From NCBI GenBank assembly GCA_021229015.1, contig CM037789.1, forward strand, positions 27,739,480 to 27,803,479: DNA of 64,000 nucleotides. Direction: 5' to 3'. The notes under the pieces are model-generated. The model made no database searches and was not told where the DNA came from. It was given only the letters and a program-made list of their open reading frames with translations. This DNA comes from Solen grandis (lineage: Eukaryota; Mollusca; Bivalvia; Adapedonta; Solenidae). How positions within the stretch are numbered: the first letter of the stretch is position 1; each line of letters starts with the position of its first letter. Positions 1 through 12,300 of this stretch are shown here, piece by piece. A program made the position numbers and the translations under genes.

Positions 1-13
1 AATGATAACTCAC

Positions 14-170
14 ATTCGACACATCTCGGACAGCATTCTTCGTCGTTAAACTGGAGCGTGTAACCCTGGGGACACCAAAGTGCGTTGTTGCACTGCTGCG
101 TCTGACAATGGACGGCCCCGCTCTCACAGTCGCACGTGGTGCACATGTCTGGCTTCCACACTTGGCCCTC
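14..170 (-). CDS. BMPER: BMPER exon: remainder of VWC5
   Basis: 157 bp, acceptor 'tccacag', donor 'gtgagt' at 8-13, phases 0 to 1. Encodes EGQVWKPDMCTTCDCESG.., ..DEECCPRCVE plus one base. Together with the end of the previous exon it gives a complete VWC5. Unlike VWC1-4 it has no intron after CxC. The next exon (left of the window) should begin the VWD domain. Confidence 0.92.
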
Positions 171-332
171 CTGTGGACGGGGAATAGTAGAAGATTAAGT
201 AAGAGGTGTTATTCATGCAATCTAATTTATTAGAAAAAATAATAAGACAGTATTGAACTAAATTACTACCTAACCATGGAAACTGGCAATGCCAAAAATA
301 AATAAATAAAAATCAAATGATAAATATAAAAC

Positions 333-367
<35 letters not shown>

Positions 368-3300
368 CATAACAATACATGTAATAACAAATTTTCACTA
401 TCTAATTCAAAGGGGTGAGAGCGAAACTATGCTAAGTGCTTATATATTTATATGCACTTAGCATAGTTTTGCTTCATCCTTAGATATGTTTATAATTCAT
501 TAACATCACACTCGAGTTTTGTTTTATTCATTATTCTATATACTTTCAAAATCTCGCGTTAATTTAATACACCAGAATTTCTATCTTAACATCAATTACT
601 TGGCAAGAATCAAGAAAATATATCTACAAAAATATTGCTTATATCTATGTATTGTCTTTACAGTTATATGCATTTAAACGATGTGTGAAAGAAAACCTTT
701 CATTTGATTCGCTGTAAAAAAATCGCACAAATTATGCGAGGGTCGTTCAAAAAGTCCGAGATTTAAGCATACGACCCAAGCAAGGGAGCTGCGTATATGT
801 GACGTTTCAATTTCATTTTTTTTTTTAATTTTATTTCCACATAAAGGAAATTTCTGAGAGGAAATATCAGTCGAGAGGTTCTCTTGGCATCACGTTATAC
901 CAGTAACATATTTGTACCATTTACGACATTATTTTACAGTTTAATACAAAATGCGTTTCGGTAAAGAGATTAAACGGTATAAGGAAAGATAAACTCAGAG
1001 TTTACACGCGTTTCGGTTCTACACAAGTCGATAAAGGGAGAGAATTATGAAGGTTTGCAATATAGTCTTTTAATCGTTTCACATCAGAAATCCAACCCCA
1101 ATGAAAAAAACCTTTGGCAGTGTCCTCGTAAAATAACTGAATTTTTATCACTTAAATCGGAATTTAACACAAAAATAGTTTTACAACAAAATTCAACAAA
1201 TACTCAGCAATAATTGGATCCCAATGCCATTGAGATGTTGATTTCGATTTAATGGCTCACCTGAGGATCTGACATTATTATGTGAATGGAAAACAATTTA
1301 ATAGTTCTGTAATGAATAGTGTAAGACAACTAATTCCTATTTTAGCGACTTTTTTTCTTTCGCCTTTGTCTTTGAATTAAAATAAAATTGACATTATATA
1401 TGTAGAGATAATTGTCGCCGAAAACTCAAAAGAGTAATAGTGATATTTTTCACCGAGGCATAATTTAGTTGAGGGGCCTCCGTGGCAAATATGGTAAACA
1501 TCACTCAGTCCCTCACCATTTGATTCGTTTGTCATGGAAATTAAAAATACAACTATGATATATGGACCCTCGAAATTGTCTCTATAACAGACTCAACGGT
1601 ATTAAATTTCAACAAAAATGAAGAACAAATATCAGTATTAGGTTTAAATGTTTGTTTGGGGTTAACCGTTATGTCGACAATGAACAGTTTATTCAACAGT
1701 GGACATAGATACAGCGCTGTTTAACTGCGGCACCGCGTTGTAGAACAAGAGAACCCTACAAGTACCATTTTTAAAGACTTGAGTTTGTATGCCGGGGATC
1801 AAACCATCGACATTCTTAACGCTCTAATCACTTGGCCAACGGGTACAGTGGTATTAGATGTGAAGTTAATTTAATGAATTAAAAATAATATTCCCCGGAA
1901 ACCAATTTTCTTTTTATTTAATGCCGCGTTTTCTGTCATTTTTGGGCTTCATAAAGGGAAAAAGGGAAAAAGTAGTCCCGTTATAAAACATTGTAATCGA
2001 AGCGCTCAATGCGCTTCGAGACGGCGGTGGGATTAACAGCAAAAAGCTATAATTCTAAACTCAGCATTTCACTATCGATTGAACCAATAGAGGCAAAAGC
2101 CACATGACGCAACAACAACAACAACAACAACAAAAAAACAAAACAACAACAACAAAACAAAACAAGAAATATCTTTAAAAGAGGCTCATGTATAAGTCGT
2201 AATATCACCGTGCTGTCGTACGACTTTACCTGTCGTAAGAGTCTGGTACGATACGTGTGCGATACATGCGCTATCACGAGTGATTAAAAACAGTACGAGC
2301 CTCGTAAGAGTTGCCTGACGAGTTTTCACGAATTCTTGGCGACGTATGTACGATATCGTACAAGCCACTTAAATATTGTCACCACACACAAAAAATAAAC
2401 TGAGAGCTCTTCAAATTTTGCAGATGTCTTCCGGATTATCAATATTCGTACAATTCCATTATTTCTTCGGCCATCGTACAGGTAATGTGATTAAGGACAT
2501 ACAGGCGAAGAGCCCCGGAAGCTTCTTCTACTGTGAAATCATTAATTTTCGTGGGATACTAATTTTCATCAATTTCGTGAAGGATTTTATTCACGACTAT
2601 TAATCCCCACGAAAACTTGTCTCTTATGTAGACTTCACGTTTTCTAGGACATAGGTCCACGAATAAATGTACCCACGAAATTCCATTACGTACATAATCA
2701 ACGAAATTTAATGTCAAAGAAAATTAATGATTTACAGTATATTATTTTATAATGATTATGAAGAAAATATGGAACGACCTATTTTACGTTAGTAAACTAC
2801 TTTATTAGAAAGTGTACAGTACTTTCCTAAAAAGTGTACTCACTGACTGAATTGCAAACTGCTATTTCTGGGACAACGTACTGACTGACTTAATGATGAA
2901 ACTATTAAATGTCTCCTATATGAAATAAAACATGGCGTTCCCGTTATGAAATGAGTTTTAGGGTCGAATGATTACCAATACCGTCCGAAGATTTGCCCAC
3001 TCCTGTGTGAGTATGCATTGAACTTAAGTATGGTGAACTTACGGTATAGTAAGAGCCTTCGTGCAGACACTGTTTGATTTCCGGACATTTCATGCAGCAA
3101 GACTTGGGCATGGGCGTCTGCTGGTCCGGGGGACAGGCCAGGTGGGGACATACCTCACGCTCACACACCGAGGTGCCGTTCTGTAACCGAAAATAACCAA
3201 CTATAATGTCAAACTTTGAGAAACTAGTCTAAGGTTATAGATAGTGATCTGCCCAGACAAGTGTCTGTAAACCAAAATACAAAAGTATTATAAAATGTCA

Positions 3301-6300
3301 TTTTCGAAAAAGGTTTCTTAAAACACATTACAGCTGATCGTATATCCAATCTACTTTCGGAACTACCTATATATGTTTAGTGCCAAACAAAGTATATATA
3401 TTAGTACTGTTTTTAACGACCTCCTTGTTAGAAGCAGATGATCGCACCACTCAGACCACAGGGTGCGTAGTAGTTTTACAATTTAATTTTGTAATCAATG
3501 CACCGGGTTTCACCTCTGTTTTCTGACAATAATGAACTGCGGTTGCGGGAGTTTGAAAAGTCAACAGCAATACACAAGTTTGTGGAATTAAAATCATGAT
3601 AATTGCCTACCCGGCACTGACAGGAAGTGCAATTATCCGGCCGGAAGTGACGTTCGTTGCTATAGATCTTCTTCTGATAGAAACAGCGTCCTCTAGGAAG
3701 GGTGTAGATTTTTCTCTGGCCTGGAAAATATTAATTTTGTTCAATATAAAGATAAGAGCATCCTTAGAAACCCCGATTGATTTATTCTGTTTTACTCCAT
3801 GATAACATGGTAAAATTGTAAAGCTCCCTTGTGGTTTGTGCCTAGCACATTATGTTAATCCATGGTAGAGCTAAGATGAGCACCGAGCGGGGAGCTACCA
3901 GAACCATTTTTATGGCTTTGGCATGTTGCAGTCGGAAATCGAATCCAAAACCTCACTCAAAGTGCAACTTTTGTAACCCCTCGGCCATCGGGGGATGAAC
4001 CAAAGGGAAATCGTCCATTGAAAGCCAGATATACATACTGATGAGCCATTTGGCTTTCAACGGACGAAATGTTCTGAGACAATGTGATGAAAGGAATCAT
4101 AACAGGCCCAACCTCACTGTGTACAAATTAAACGACATTCCATCATGAAATGACATCGTCTTCACGAAAGGACAACCCATGAGAATACTCGAGGCAGCAA
4201 ATCGAATTACATGATGTATGTGACAGGCTGATACCGGTTTACCATGTGAACTGTAATTATTTTTATTTACATCATGGCAGGATCCACGAGCATGCAATCT
4301 GTCAAGAACCATCCCAAAAGAGGGAGGTCGTGTGTTCGATTCCCGACCACGATATAACAAAATCGCCAAAAAATGGTACTGGTAGTTACCTGCTTTTCAC
4401 TCAGCATATATACAGGGGTAGTTCCAGGACTGGTTGGCCCAGTGTCAGGATAATGTGACTGGGTGTGGTATCATACCACATGTCTACGGAGTGATACTAC
4501 AGTGTGACAAATATAGCGTAAATATAATATCAAAAGAATGAGATATGACCTTCAAGATGAAATATTATATTCTCACATACATATATCTGAAGGTCATATT
4601 GAAATTTGTTGATTAGACAAAAATATGTCTCCCGCAATATTCCATGGTACAATGTATTTATAAAACAGAACATTTTATTATAGGCTTAGCTGTAAGCCTA
4701 TAATAAAATGTTTTATAAATTGATAAACTTAAATCATAAAATAGCACGTAACATAATTAATATATATGTACATTTGCATACATGTATTTTCTGTCACAAA
4801 ACGCGTACAGAATGATCTGAAGCATTCGACGCCATTTTGCGTCCATTGATTAGCTGTGCATATTTTTTTTTCATTTTGTATCACGCACCCTAAGTAGAAA
4901 AAAGATTTTTAATCAGTCTTTTTTGTTCTGATTAGTCAATCTTACATCTAGAGGTAGAGTTACATTAATTTATGAAGGAAAATCCGAAATATTTGGATAA
5001 AATGACACTCCTCATGCTTGACCAGTTATATACTCTTCTTCTTGTTTGCTTGGTTGACTTGACTTGACTATTTGAGTTTACCGTCGCTTCGACAGTATCT
5101 CAGTCATATAGCGACGTCTAGCTAATTACAGGTGGAGGAAGACCCTGAATGTACGGAGACTTACGGGTAGAACGACCGACCTACCCTAAGCCAGCTGGAA
5201 GACTTCCTCACATGAAAATCCGAATGACTCTGCCGGGATTCGAGCCCACGCGTGGGGGGCTGAGTGAGTGTTAAAGTCATCGACTTTACCCTCTCGGCTA
5301 CAGAGGCCCGGTTTGCTTGGTTGGGGATAACGTCCCACCGACAGTATTTCAGTCATTTGGAGACTACGTCTATTTCAGACAGAAATTCTGCTGTCACATT
5401 GCATTGTCACGCCGTAGACATGTTGCATGATACCACATGCACACGGTCACTTTATTCTGACACTGGGCCAGCCAGGCTTAAACTTCCCTTGTGTGTTGAG
5501 CGCAAAGCACAAGGGAGCTATACCAGAACCATTTTAACGACTTCGGTATGTCGCAGCCGGGGGTCGAACCCACAGGTACGGAGCAGACGATCAAACCACT
5601 CGGCCACAGAGACTGGCATAGTACGAGCGTATCTTAAAATCAAAATACACGTACAAAACTTTAGGAAGCTGTCAATAAATCGTAAACACGGGGCATGTGA
5701 CCATATTTTATTGATTGTTATCACTTGACGAACAAAAAAAATCACTGAAAAAGATGAAAGTTCCCCGAGGCCAGACGAAGTTTGAAGACCAGGACAAAAG
5801 CCGAAGAAGTAAGCAGCACGGATAAGTCAAAATTTGCCAATTAGTGATATGAATGTGGGTGTGTGGGAACACACAGACGGACACGTTGGAGATGGGGTTA
5901 AGGCTTGCCTTGGTAAGTTATTGGATTATTGGATAATACGGCTCTAAGACAGTCTGATCCTTATCCATTTGCTCATGGAAACGATGAATAAAAATAATGT
6001 CGAAATAATGTCGTTTAATGCATACATAGATTTGGTGTAATTAAGTTTATTTGAAATAGGAGGGGTTGCGTCTAAAAAATGTTTGGACAGACTGAATATA
6101 GATCTATTTATCTCCCTTTGGAAACGTCAGTGAAAAGTATCTTATTGCATTCATATCTCCATACTGTGGCTACCTTTGTATAAACTTTCCTTGAAATTCA
6201 TCAACTCATCCAAAAGTTTATGAAATATTGCACAAAATATACATGGCTATGAAAAAACGGAGAGTAAGCCAAACAGGCATGACCCTACATGTGACGGTAG

Positions 6301-9300
6301 AAAAAAGGGCCATAACTCTGTAATAAAAACATTGATCCTTGTTATGCCGCTAAAACGCGCAAATTCTCTATGAATTTTACAATTTTTCAATTAGCTTACC
6401 TTTACATTTAGGACAGCAATCTCCTTCGTCCGTGTAGATAAAATCTTCTGGACAGTTTAACACTGGGCACGAGCGTTTCTCACAGGACACGCCACCATTC
6501 TGTGAAAACAGACAAACAATTACAATTGATTAAATTTGAACTGTATGTATGTATAAAATCAGCTTCCATATCCAAATACAACAGATAGTAATACATGTTA
6601 TTATACTACTATATGTTACTTTATTCTATAAAGTACTTTCATATGCACCGTCAAGATTTATGAACTTATGTACTTATATATATATATTACTTACATATTT
6701 ATATCTCGTATTATGTATGTGCATCAGAAAAGCATGAATTCCTATTTAATTCTTATGTAGGGGGAACAATCCTCTTCTTTCAGACACAGTTTCTTTCATA
6801 GAGTTGTGTCCCTTGTATATTTTTTGCGTACATGACTATTTCATTTCTTAGTTGATTTAAAGGAAATGTTCGTCAATTTTCATCACATTACGGCAAAGGT
6901 TTCCATGGCAACAGAAACCTTATTTAACGTAAATAAAGTAGTACTCCTGACGGAGATTCAAACACAGATTCTACGACAGTCCTCAACGATCAAGGCACCG
7001 CCCTTTTAACTTAAAAATAGTTCCTCGCTTTTTGGACCTCTTTCTTGTTCTGGTCAAAGGAGTCTGATGCACGAAGATTGGCCGCGCTATTTTAAACTGT
7101 GATACCCATGTATGGATAACCCTCTTTTTATTTTTGCCTTGATTGTGAATGTTATGATTTAAGCTTGGACTAAATTTTGTAAATATGATTATGGATATTT
7201 ATATCTATGGAAACCATAACTTGCCTTGCACGTGCATTGTACGCAGGGGTCTGACGTGAGATTGAACCGGTCCCCATTCTGTAACTCTCTCCCATCAAAA
7301 TAACAGCCTGTAAAATAGAATAAAAATATATATATTTCAGATATTTTATTTTTTAATTAACGTAAACTTCGCTGTCGGTTTCATCTTAAGTTCTCTGATT
7401 CACCCAAGACAATAATAAATATACACATATTATTATTATTATTAGAATAATTATCATCAACAACATTATTTTAATGATAATTGGAAAATCCACAAAAAAT
7501 CTTATCACTATGATGACAGGCAGAGGAGACAAAGAAGATGATGAAGAATGATGATGATGATGATGATGATGGTAGTGCTGCTGCTGTTGATGATGATGGA
7601 CTTATATATATGGATCGTTTGACTTGATCTACAATACCCGAACAATCAGACGACACGAGGAAATTAATCGTTTTATCATAACAAAAAGATCATCAAATGG
7701 CAGACGGGCCCACAGAAAAATCATCAAGAAAACATATACTGTTCTCTAAATGCATACACTTATGTCAACATTTGCCACTGGAGACAGCCAAATTATTACA
7801 GGAGAAAACCAATTGGCAAGATGACATTTTTTGTCTCGCTTGTTCAAACACTTTAGAAATTGCCTTTTTATTTCTTTATACAAATGCTCCAAACTGCCTT
7901 ATGCTATCGTCCGAGATGTATTTATGGACGACCCAGCTGATTTTGCTCAAAAGAGCGAGGAATTCAACGTATTCTTTATCTAGCGAAATGAATTATTCTG
8001 TAGCAATTTTAATAGCCATTTTTCCTAAACAAATACAGACGCATGACTCCGCCTTGGAGAGGACACTATATCTTAAAACACACTCCAGTCTTGTTGACAT
8101 TTAGTTGGATCAACATAAGGGCAAGTTGGCGCTCTAAAGTGACCTTTGGGGTCAATCAGTATTTCATACGCTTTACAAATACCCGCAACCTCTTCAGTGT
8201 GTGATTATACCGGCACATCCAAGGCCTTGTCGACAATGTAAAGTCGATTTATTTAGACAAATGAGCTCATGCCTATCTAAGTGCCACACATTAGCAGTGG
8301 GTACAGGGGTATTAGCTGTGAATTGCACATAGAAATACGTCCGGTTCTGACAGCCGGTTTCGCTTAATGAAAATCAACCAACGAGACTGTTGGTTGCAAG
8401 TTAAATCTCCAAATGTAAAAGCCTGGTTCGATCTATATACTTACCGGTATTCTAATGCATCATCATATCTTTTTTATTTTATTTTTTTATATTAAACGCT
8501 TTCCAACGAGCCAAATACGTTTTAGAAACCTCAATATATTTTTATTTTGAAAATTTGACACCGTTTTCAAGATTTCTGGACAATTTCTATTGTCCTGAAT
8601 GAACAAATACCAGAATAAACTAGTAGAGATTGTATAAAATAAAACCAACTGTGTCATAATATTTTCAAACCTAGCAAGCAGTCATATGGATTTGCTATGT
8701 GTTAATTCATAATTATTATTCCCAAACCTTGAGCCATCTTTTGGACAGAAGTAATGTTAATGGCGTCGATCTTGGAAGTGGACTCAGGCGTCTATAGGTT
8801 CAAATCCCCTCATGTATCATTTCACTGGCCATTGTAATATACAGAGAGAGAGAGAGAGAGAGAGAGAGTATTGAATACCTTCGCAAGACGGACAACACTG
8901 GCCAGGAACCCTGACAGGGTCAGAGCATGGAGTATAGCACTGAATGTGGGACCGAGTGATCACAGACGCCTGAAAATAAACCGAATGTGTAACTTGTTTA
9001 TAATGCGGATTCATGGATATTTTCCGAAATAAGTTCAAAATAATTCATTTTACCGGTATATGTAATAATAATATTAATTATGATAGTACTGATAATTCTG
9101 ATTCTCATAAACATAAATAAGATCACCATAGTAACCATATTTGTTAAAAATTCTAATATTTTGAAAATATATTTTTCTAATTTAATCCTAATGTATTGAG
9201 ACGTCTTTTTCTCTATCATAAAGCTTAAGGCGTGAGAAAAATCACATTTCCGATGGTATGAAAGTATGTCATGCAACCGAGAAAGAACTCTACTACGGGA

Positions 9301-12300
9301 GTAAATTAAGAAAAAAAAACTGTACACATTATCACATCATCGCCGAAGTCTCGGGTTTCAACGCCAGATTCGAGATAAACTTCAAACTATTGTTAACGAA
9401 ACAAGATATTTTAATTTGGAGGTTTCACTCGCTGGGCCCCTATATCTGAAAATCTGTCCCTCCTAAGGTCTTTAGAAACCCTGACAAAGTGGACGGAACA
9501 GATATTTATGGATAAGAAAAACATATTAGAAAAGGATGTTTTCCCTACATTTTTGTCACCATTGTTTACTTTGGTGTCTCAAGATTTTTAAAATGATAAG
9601 TGGCGAGTATTGAATAGTTTCAGTTTTCACTCAAATTAATTTTAATCATTCGACTATACGGTGGAGTTACAGGGAGACAAATTTGGATAAAAAGCTGCCG
9701 TTAATGGTATTAAATAGTTGGTGTATGAAGAGGAAAATGTCAAAACTGAGGTGTCAGTTGTAATTCATAGGAAGAAAAATGAAAATTATTTGAACCGGTT
9801 TCACTGGGTGTAATAAATTATATATATCAACATTGAATATTTGATTTATAGAACTAAAAATTGCCCTAACGTCCATGCAGTATCATAGTTGTTTAATTCC
9901 ATGCGGATGCATTTATGAATCACCGTATTTCATTATTGCTTTTAGCATGTTTAGACTACCATGATATTATGTCAAATGGATGTCATTCAGAAAGACAATA
10001 ACAGGGTGAAAAAAGCATTCATTTCAATAATTTGGAAATGGTTCTTCAGGATATAAAACTTTGTAATCAACAAAGCATCTGCAGTCAAACCTGTCCTTAG
10101 CGGTCGATGAAGGGAACAAGACTATGAGACCGCATAACAGAGGTGGTCTCGAAATGAAGGTTAAACATGTAACAAATGCTATTTCGGAAATATTAAAACT
10201 GACCGCAAAAAGCAGATTGACCGCTTAATACATGTGACTGCTTATACGGGTCCAGCTGTATTTGTTACTGATGTCGGAGTATATCGCCGCTGCGACAGTA
10301 CTAAAGTTATATTGCGACATCTGGTGTCTTGCCGGTGGAGGAAGATCCTGAGTTCTCAAGATCACTCGGTTGAACCACTGGCCTACCAAAAACCAGCTAG
10401 AAGGCTTACTCAGATGAAAAACCCGAGAGGGGACTGTGAGTCAGCGACTAAGTCACTAAGCCACGGAAGTCCCTGTGTAAACTTGCAGTTTGTGTCCAAC
10501 GACAAAAATACCCCATCAACACTCTTTCAGAACACTACATCCAGGTGTTTAGCTCGAATAACCAGCAGCCTTGCGCAGTATGTGATGAATTATATCCAGT
10601 ATTTGCCCTTTTAGTTTTTAGCATTCTTAGTTAACAAACACTTGTCTGTTCCTGGAAACTTGTTCAGGAAGTCATTGACAGCACGTATTCATTAATCCTA
10701 CACACCGTAGAGTTTTTAGCAAAGTATTTGAATAAATTGAGCTGATGGATAAATGTCTCATTTATTAATTCGAAATGAATTAATTCAGTTTCATGATTTT
10801 TGTACAGTAGGATGCTAAAAGGAAAACAAAATATCAAAAGAGATTCAAAATATGTACACACTTTTGAAATCGAAGATATTACAGAATTTTACATATGCAT
10901 GTAATCTTGAACAAAAATTCTAAATCATAGAATAGTCAAAAGTAAGTGAAGCTAATTGTAATTCAAAGATATGAATGAAAAGGAGTTTCAATTTACAATT
11001 TTGCGAATGTAAATCATTAAATACTTTAAAGTGTATTATTTGCCATTTTATGACAATAAGATAATTGATGCTCTCTAAATTCTCGCAGAAAATAATGACA
11101 CCTACTGAAAAGGCACATTTAGGAATAAATGCCTCACTTGGCATGCATCAAATAACACACAATTCCTCAATAGATTGTGTTCATAGAAACAAACACACAA
11201 ACACACATGGGCACACTCACACTCATACACTGACACACGCTTATCAAAACACTGAGGCAAACACACGCAAGACACACTCACGTGCGCGTGAAAACAAAAA
11301 GAAACACACACAGAGGCAGTTGGACACACCAATGCACTTACCTTGCATGTGACTGCACTGCATGGGTCGTCCACGTCCGTCCAAGACTCACCATCTGCGT
11401 AACTTAGACCTTGATATTCACAACCTGAAATTAAAAAAAATATACTGTATATTGTGCTGAGACAGACACATGGACAGGCAAACAAACAGAAAGACAGACA
11501 AACAGATAACAAACATCTTGCGGAAAGATAGTGTAAATAAGTCAGTAACAGTATAAATAACTCGTTCTTTTTCAGGAAGCGGCCGTTTCCTTAATATTAT
11601 AGATTAACCCTTTCCCTCATATAGACTCATTTTGACGCACTCAATAGGTATCACATAAAGCCTGATCTGCAGAAAACCACAGTTAAACCATACCAAATTT
11701 AATTACAAAATCCTCATTTCCAGACCACTGAGGAGCAGCGAACAGCATAAAACCTGATCAGCCTGCGAGTTACTCGCAGGCTGATCTGGTTTTATGCTGT
11801 TCGCATAGAACTTTTCATGGTGTCCTCTATGAGGGAAAGGGTTAATAAAAAAAATATACAGATTTTCCAGAGGGAAATAGTTCAATAAACAATTTAAATC
11901 ACTCTTTACCAATATTTTGGCAAGACTTACCTTTGTCGGAGAAATAAATGAATTTTAAAGCCACTACATAGTAAATGGTTTATACAATATGGCGACTGCA
12001 CAAACGTAAATACTGTGTAGTGGTTTTAAAATTAATGTAATTTTTCCTTGACAAAGGCAAGCTTTGCCGAAATATTTGTAAAGTGTAATTGTTTATAGGT
12101 CTATTAGACAGCAGATATGTTTGAATGTCGTTATTATATTGATTACACATATTGTAAGATTACTTTTCTCATATAAACATCGCATATATACACATATAAG
12201 TAAATATACTCAGGACATTCCTTTCTCAGGCGAATCTTAAAATTGTTAAAGCATCGTATTTGTACTTATAGAAATAATTCTCTCTTTAGCTAAAACATTT

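Larger units (their letters stand above)
171..3042 (-). other. BMPER intron with simple repeats, SINE scraps and a TA-flanked MITE
   Basis: 2872 bp. Holds an (AAT)n tract at 338-368, an inverted repeat at 421-472, a SINE-A head fragment near 1474-1525 (plus), a SINE-B fragment near 1739-1845 (minus), an (AAC)n-like tract at 2112-2162 and a mariner-type MITE at 2529-2739. No exon seen. Confidence 0.8.
3721..6399 (-). other. BMPER intron with SINEs and a perfect hairpin
   Basis: 2679 bp. Contains SINE-B pieces at about 3875-3992 (minus) and 4270-4515 (plus), a hairpin at 4672-4712, a SINE-A at 5071-5309 and a SINE-B at 5311-5616. No other exon seen. Confidence 0.8.

Noticed and set aside
3596..3802. 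68-codon plus-strand open frame
   Set aside because: It lies opposite the BMPER exon 3611-3720, which has splice sites, correct phase and VWC4 homology.
5264..5728. 154-codon plus-strand frame
   Set aside because: It reads antisense through adjoining SINE-A and SINE-B copies.
7697..8104. 135-codon plus-strand frame inside a BMPER intron
   Set aside because: Longest non-repeat frame on the left, but no domain, no splice or promoter support and no recognisable homology; likely chance.
11065..11512. Open frames on both strands across the CA-rich tract
   Set aside because: Simple-repeat translation; only 11342-11424 (minus) is a supported exon.
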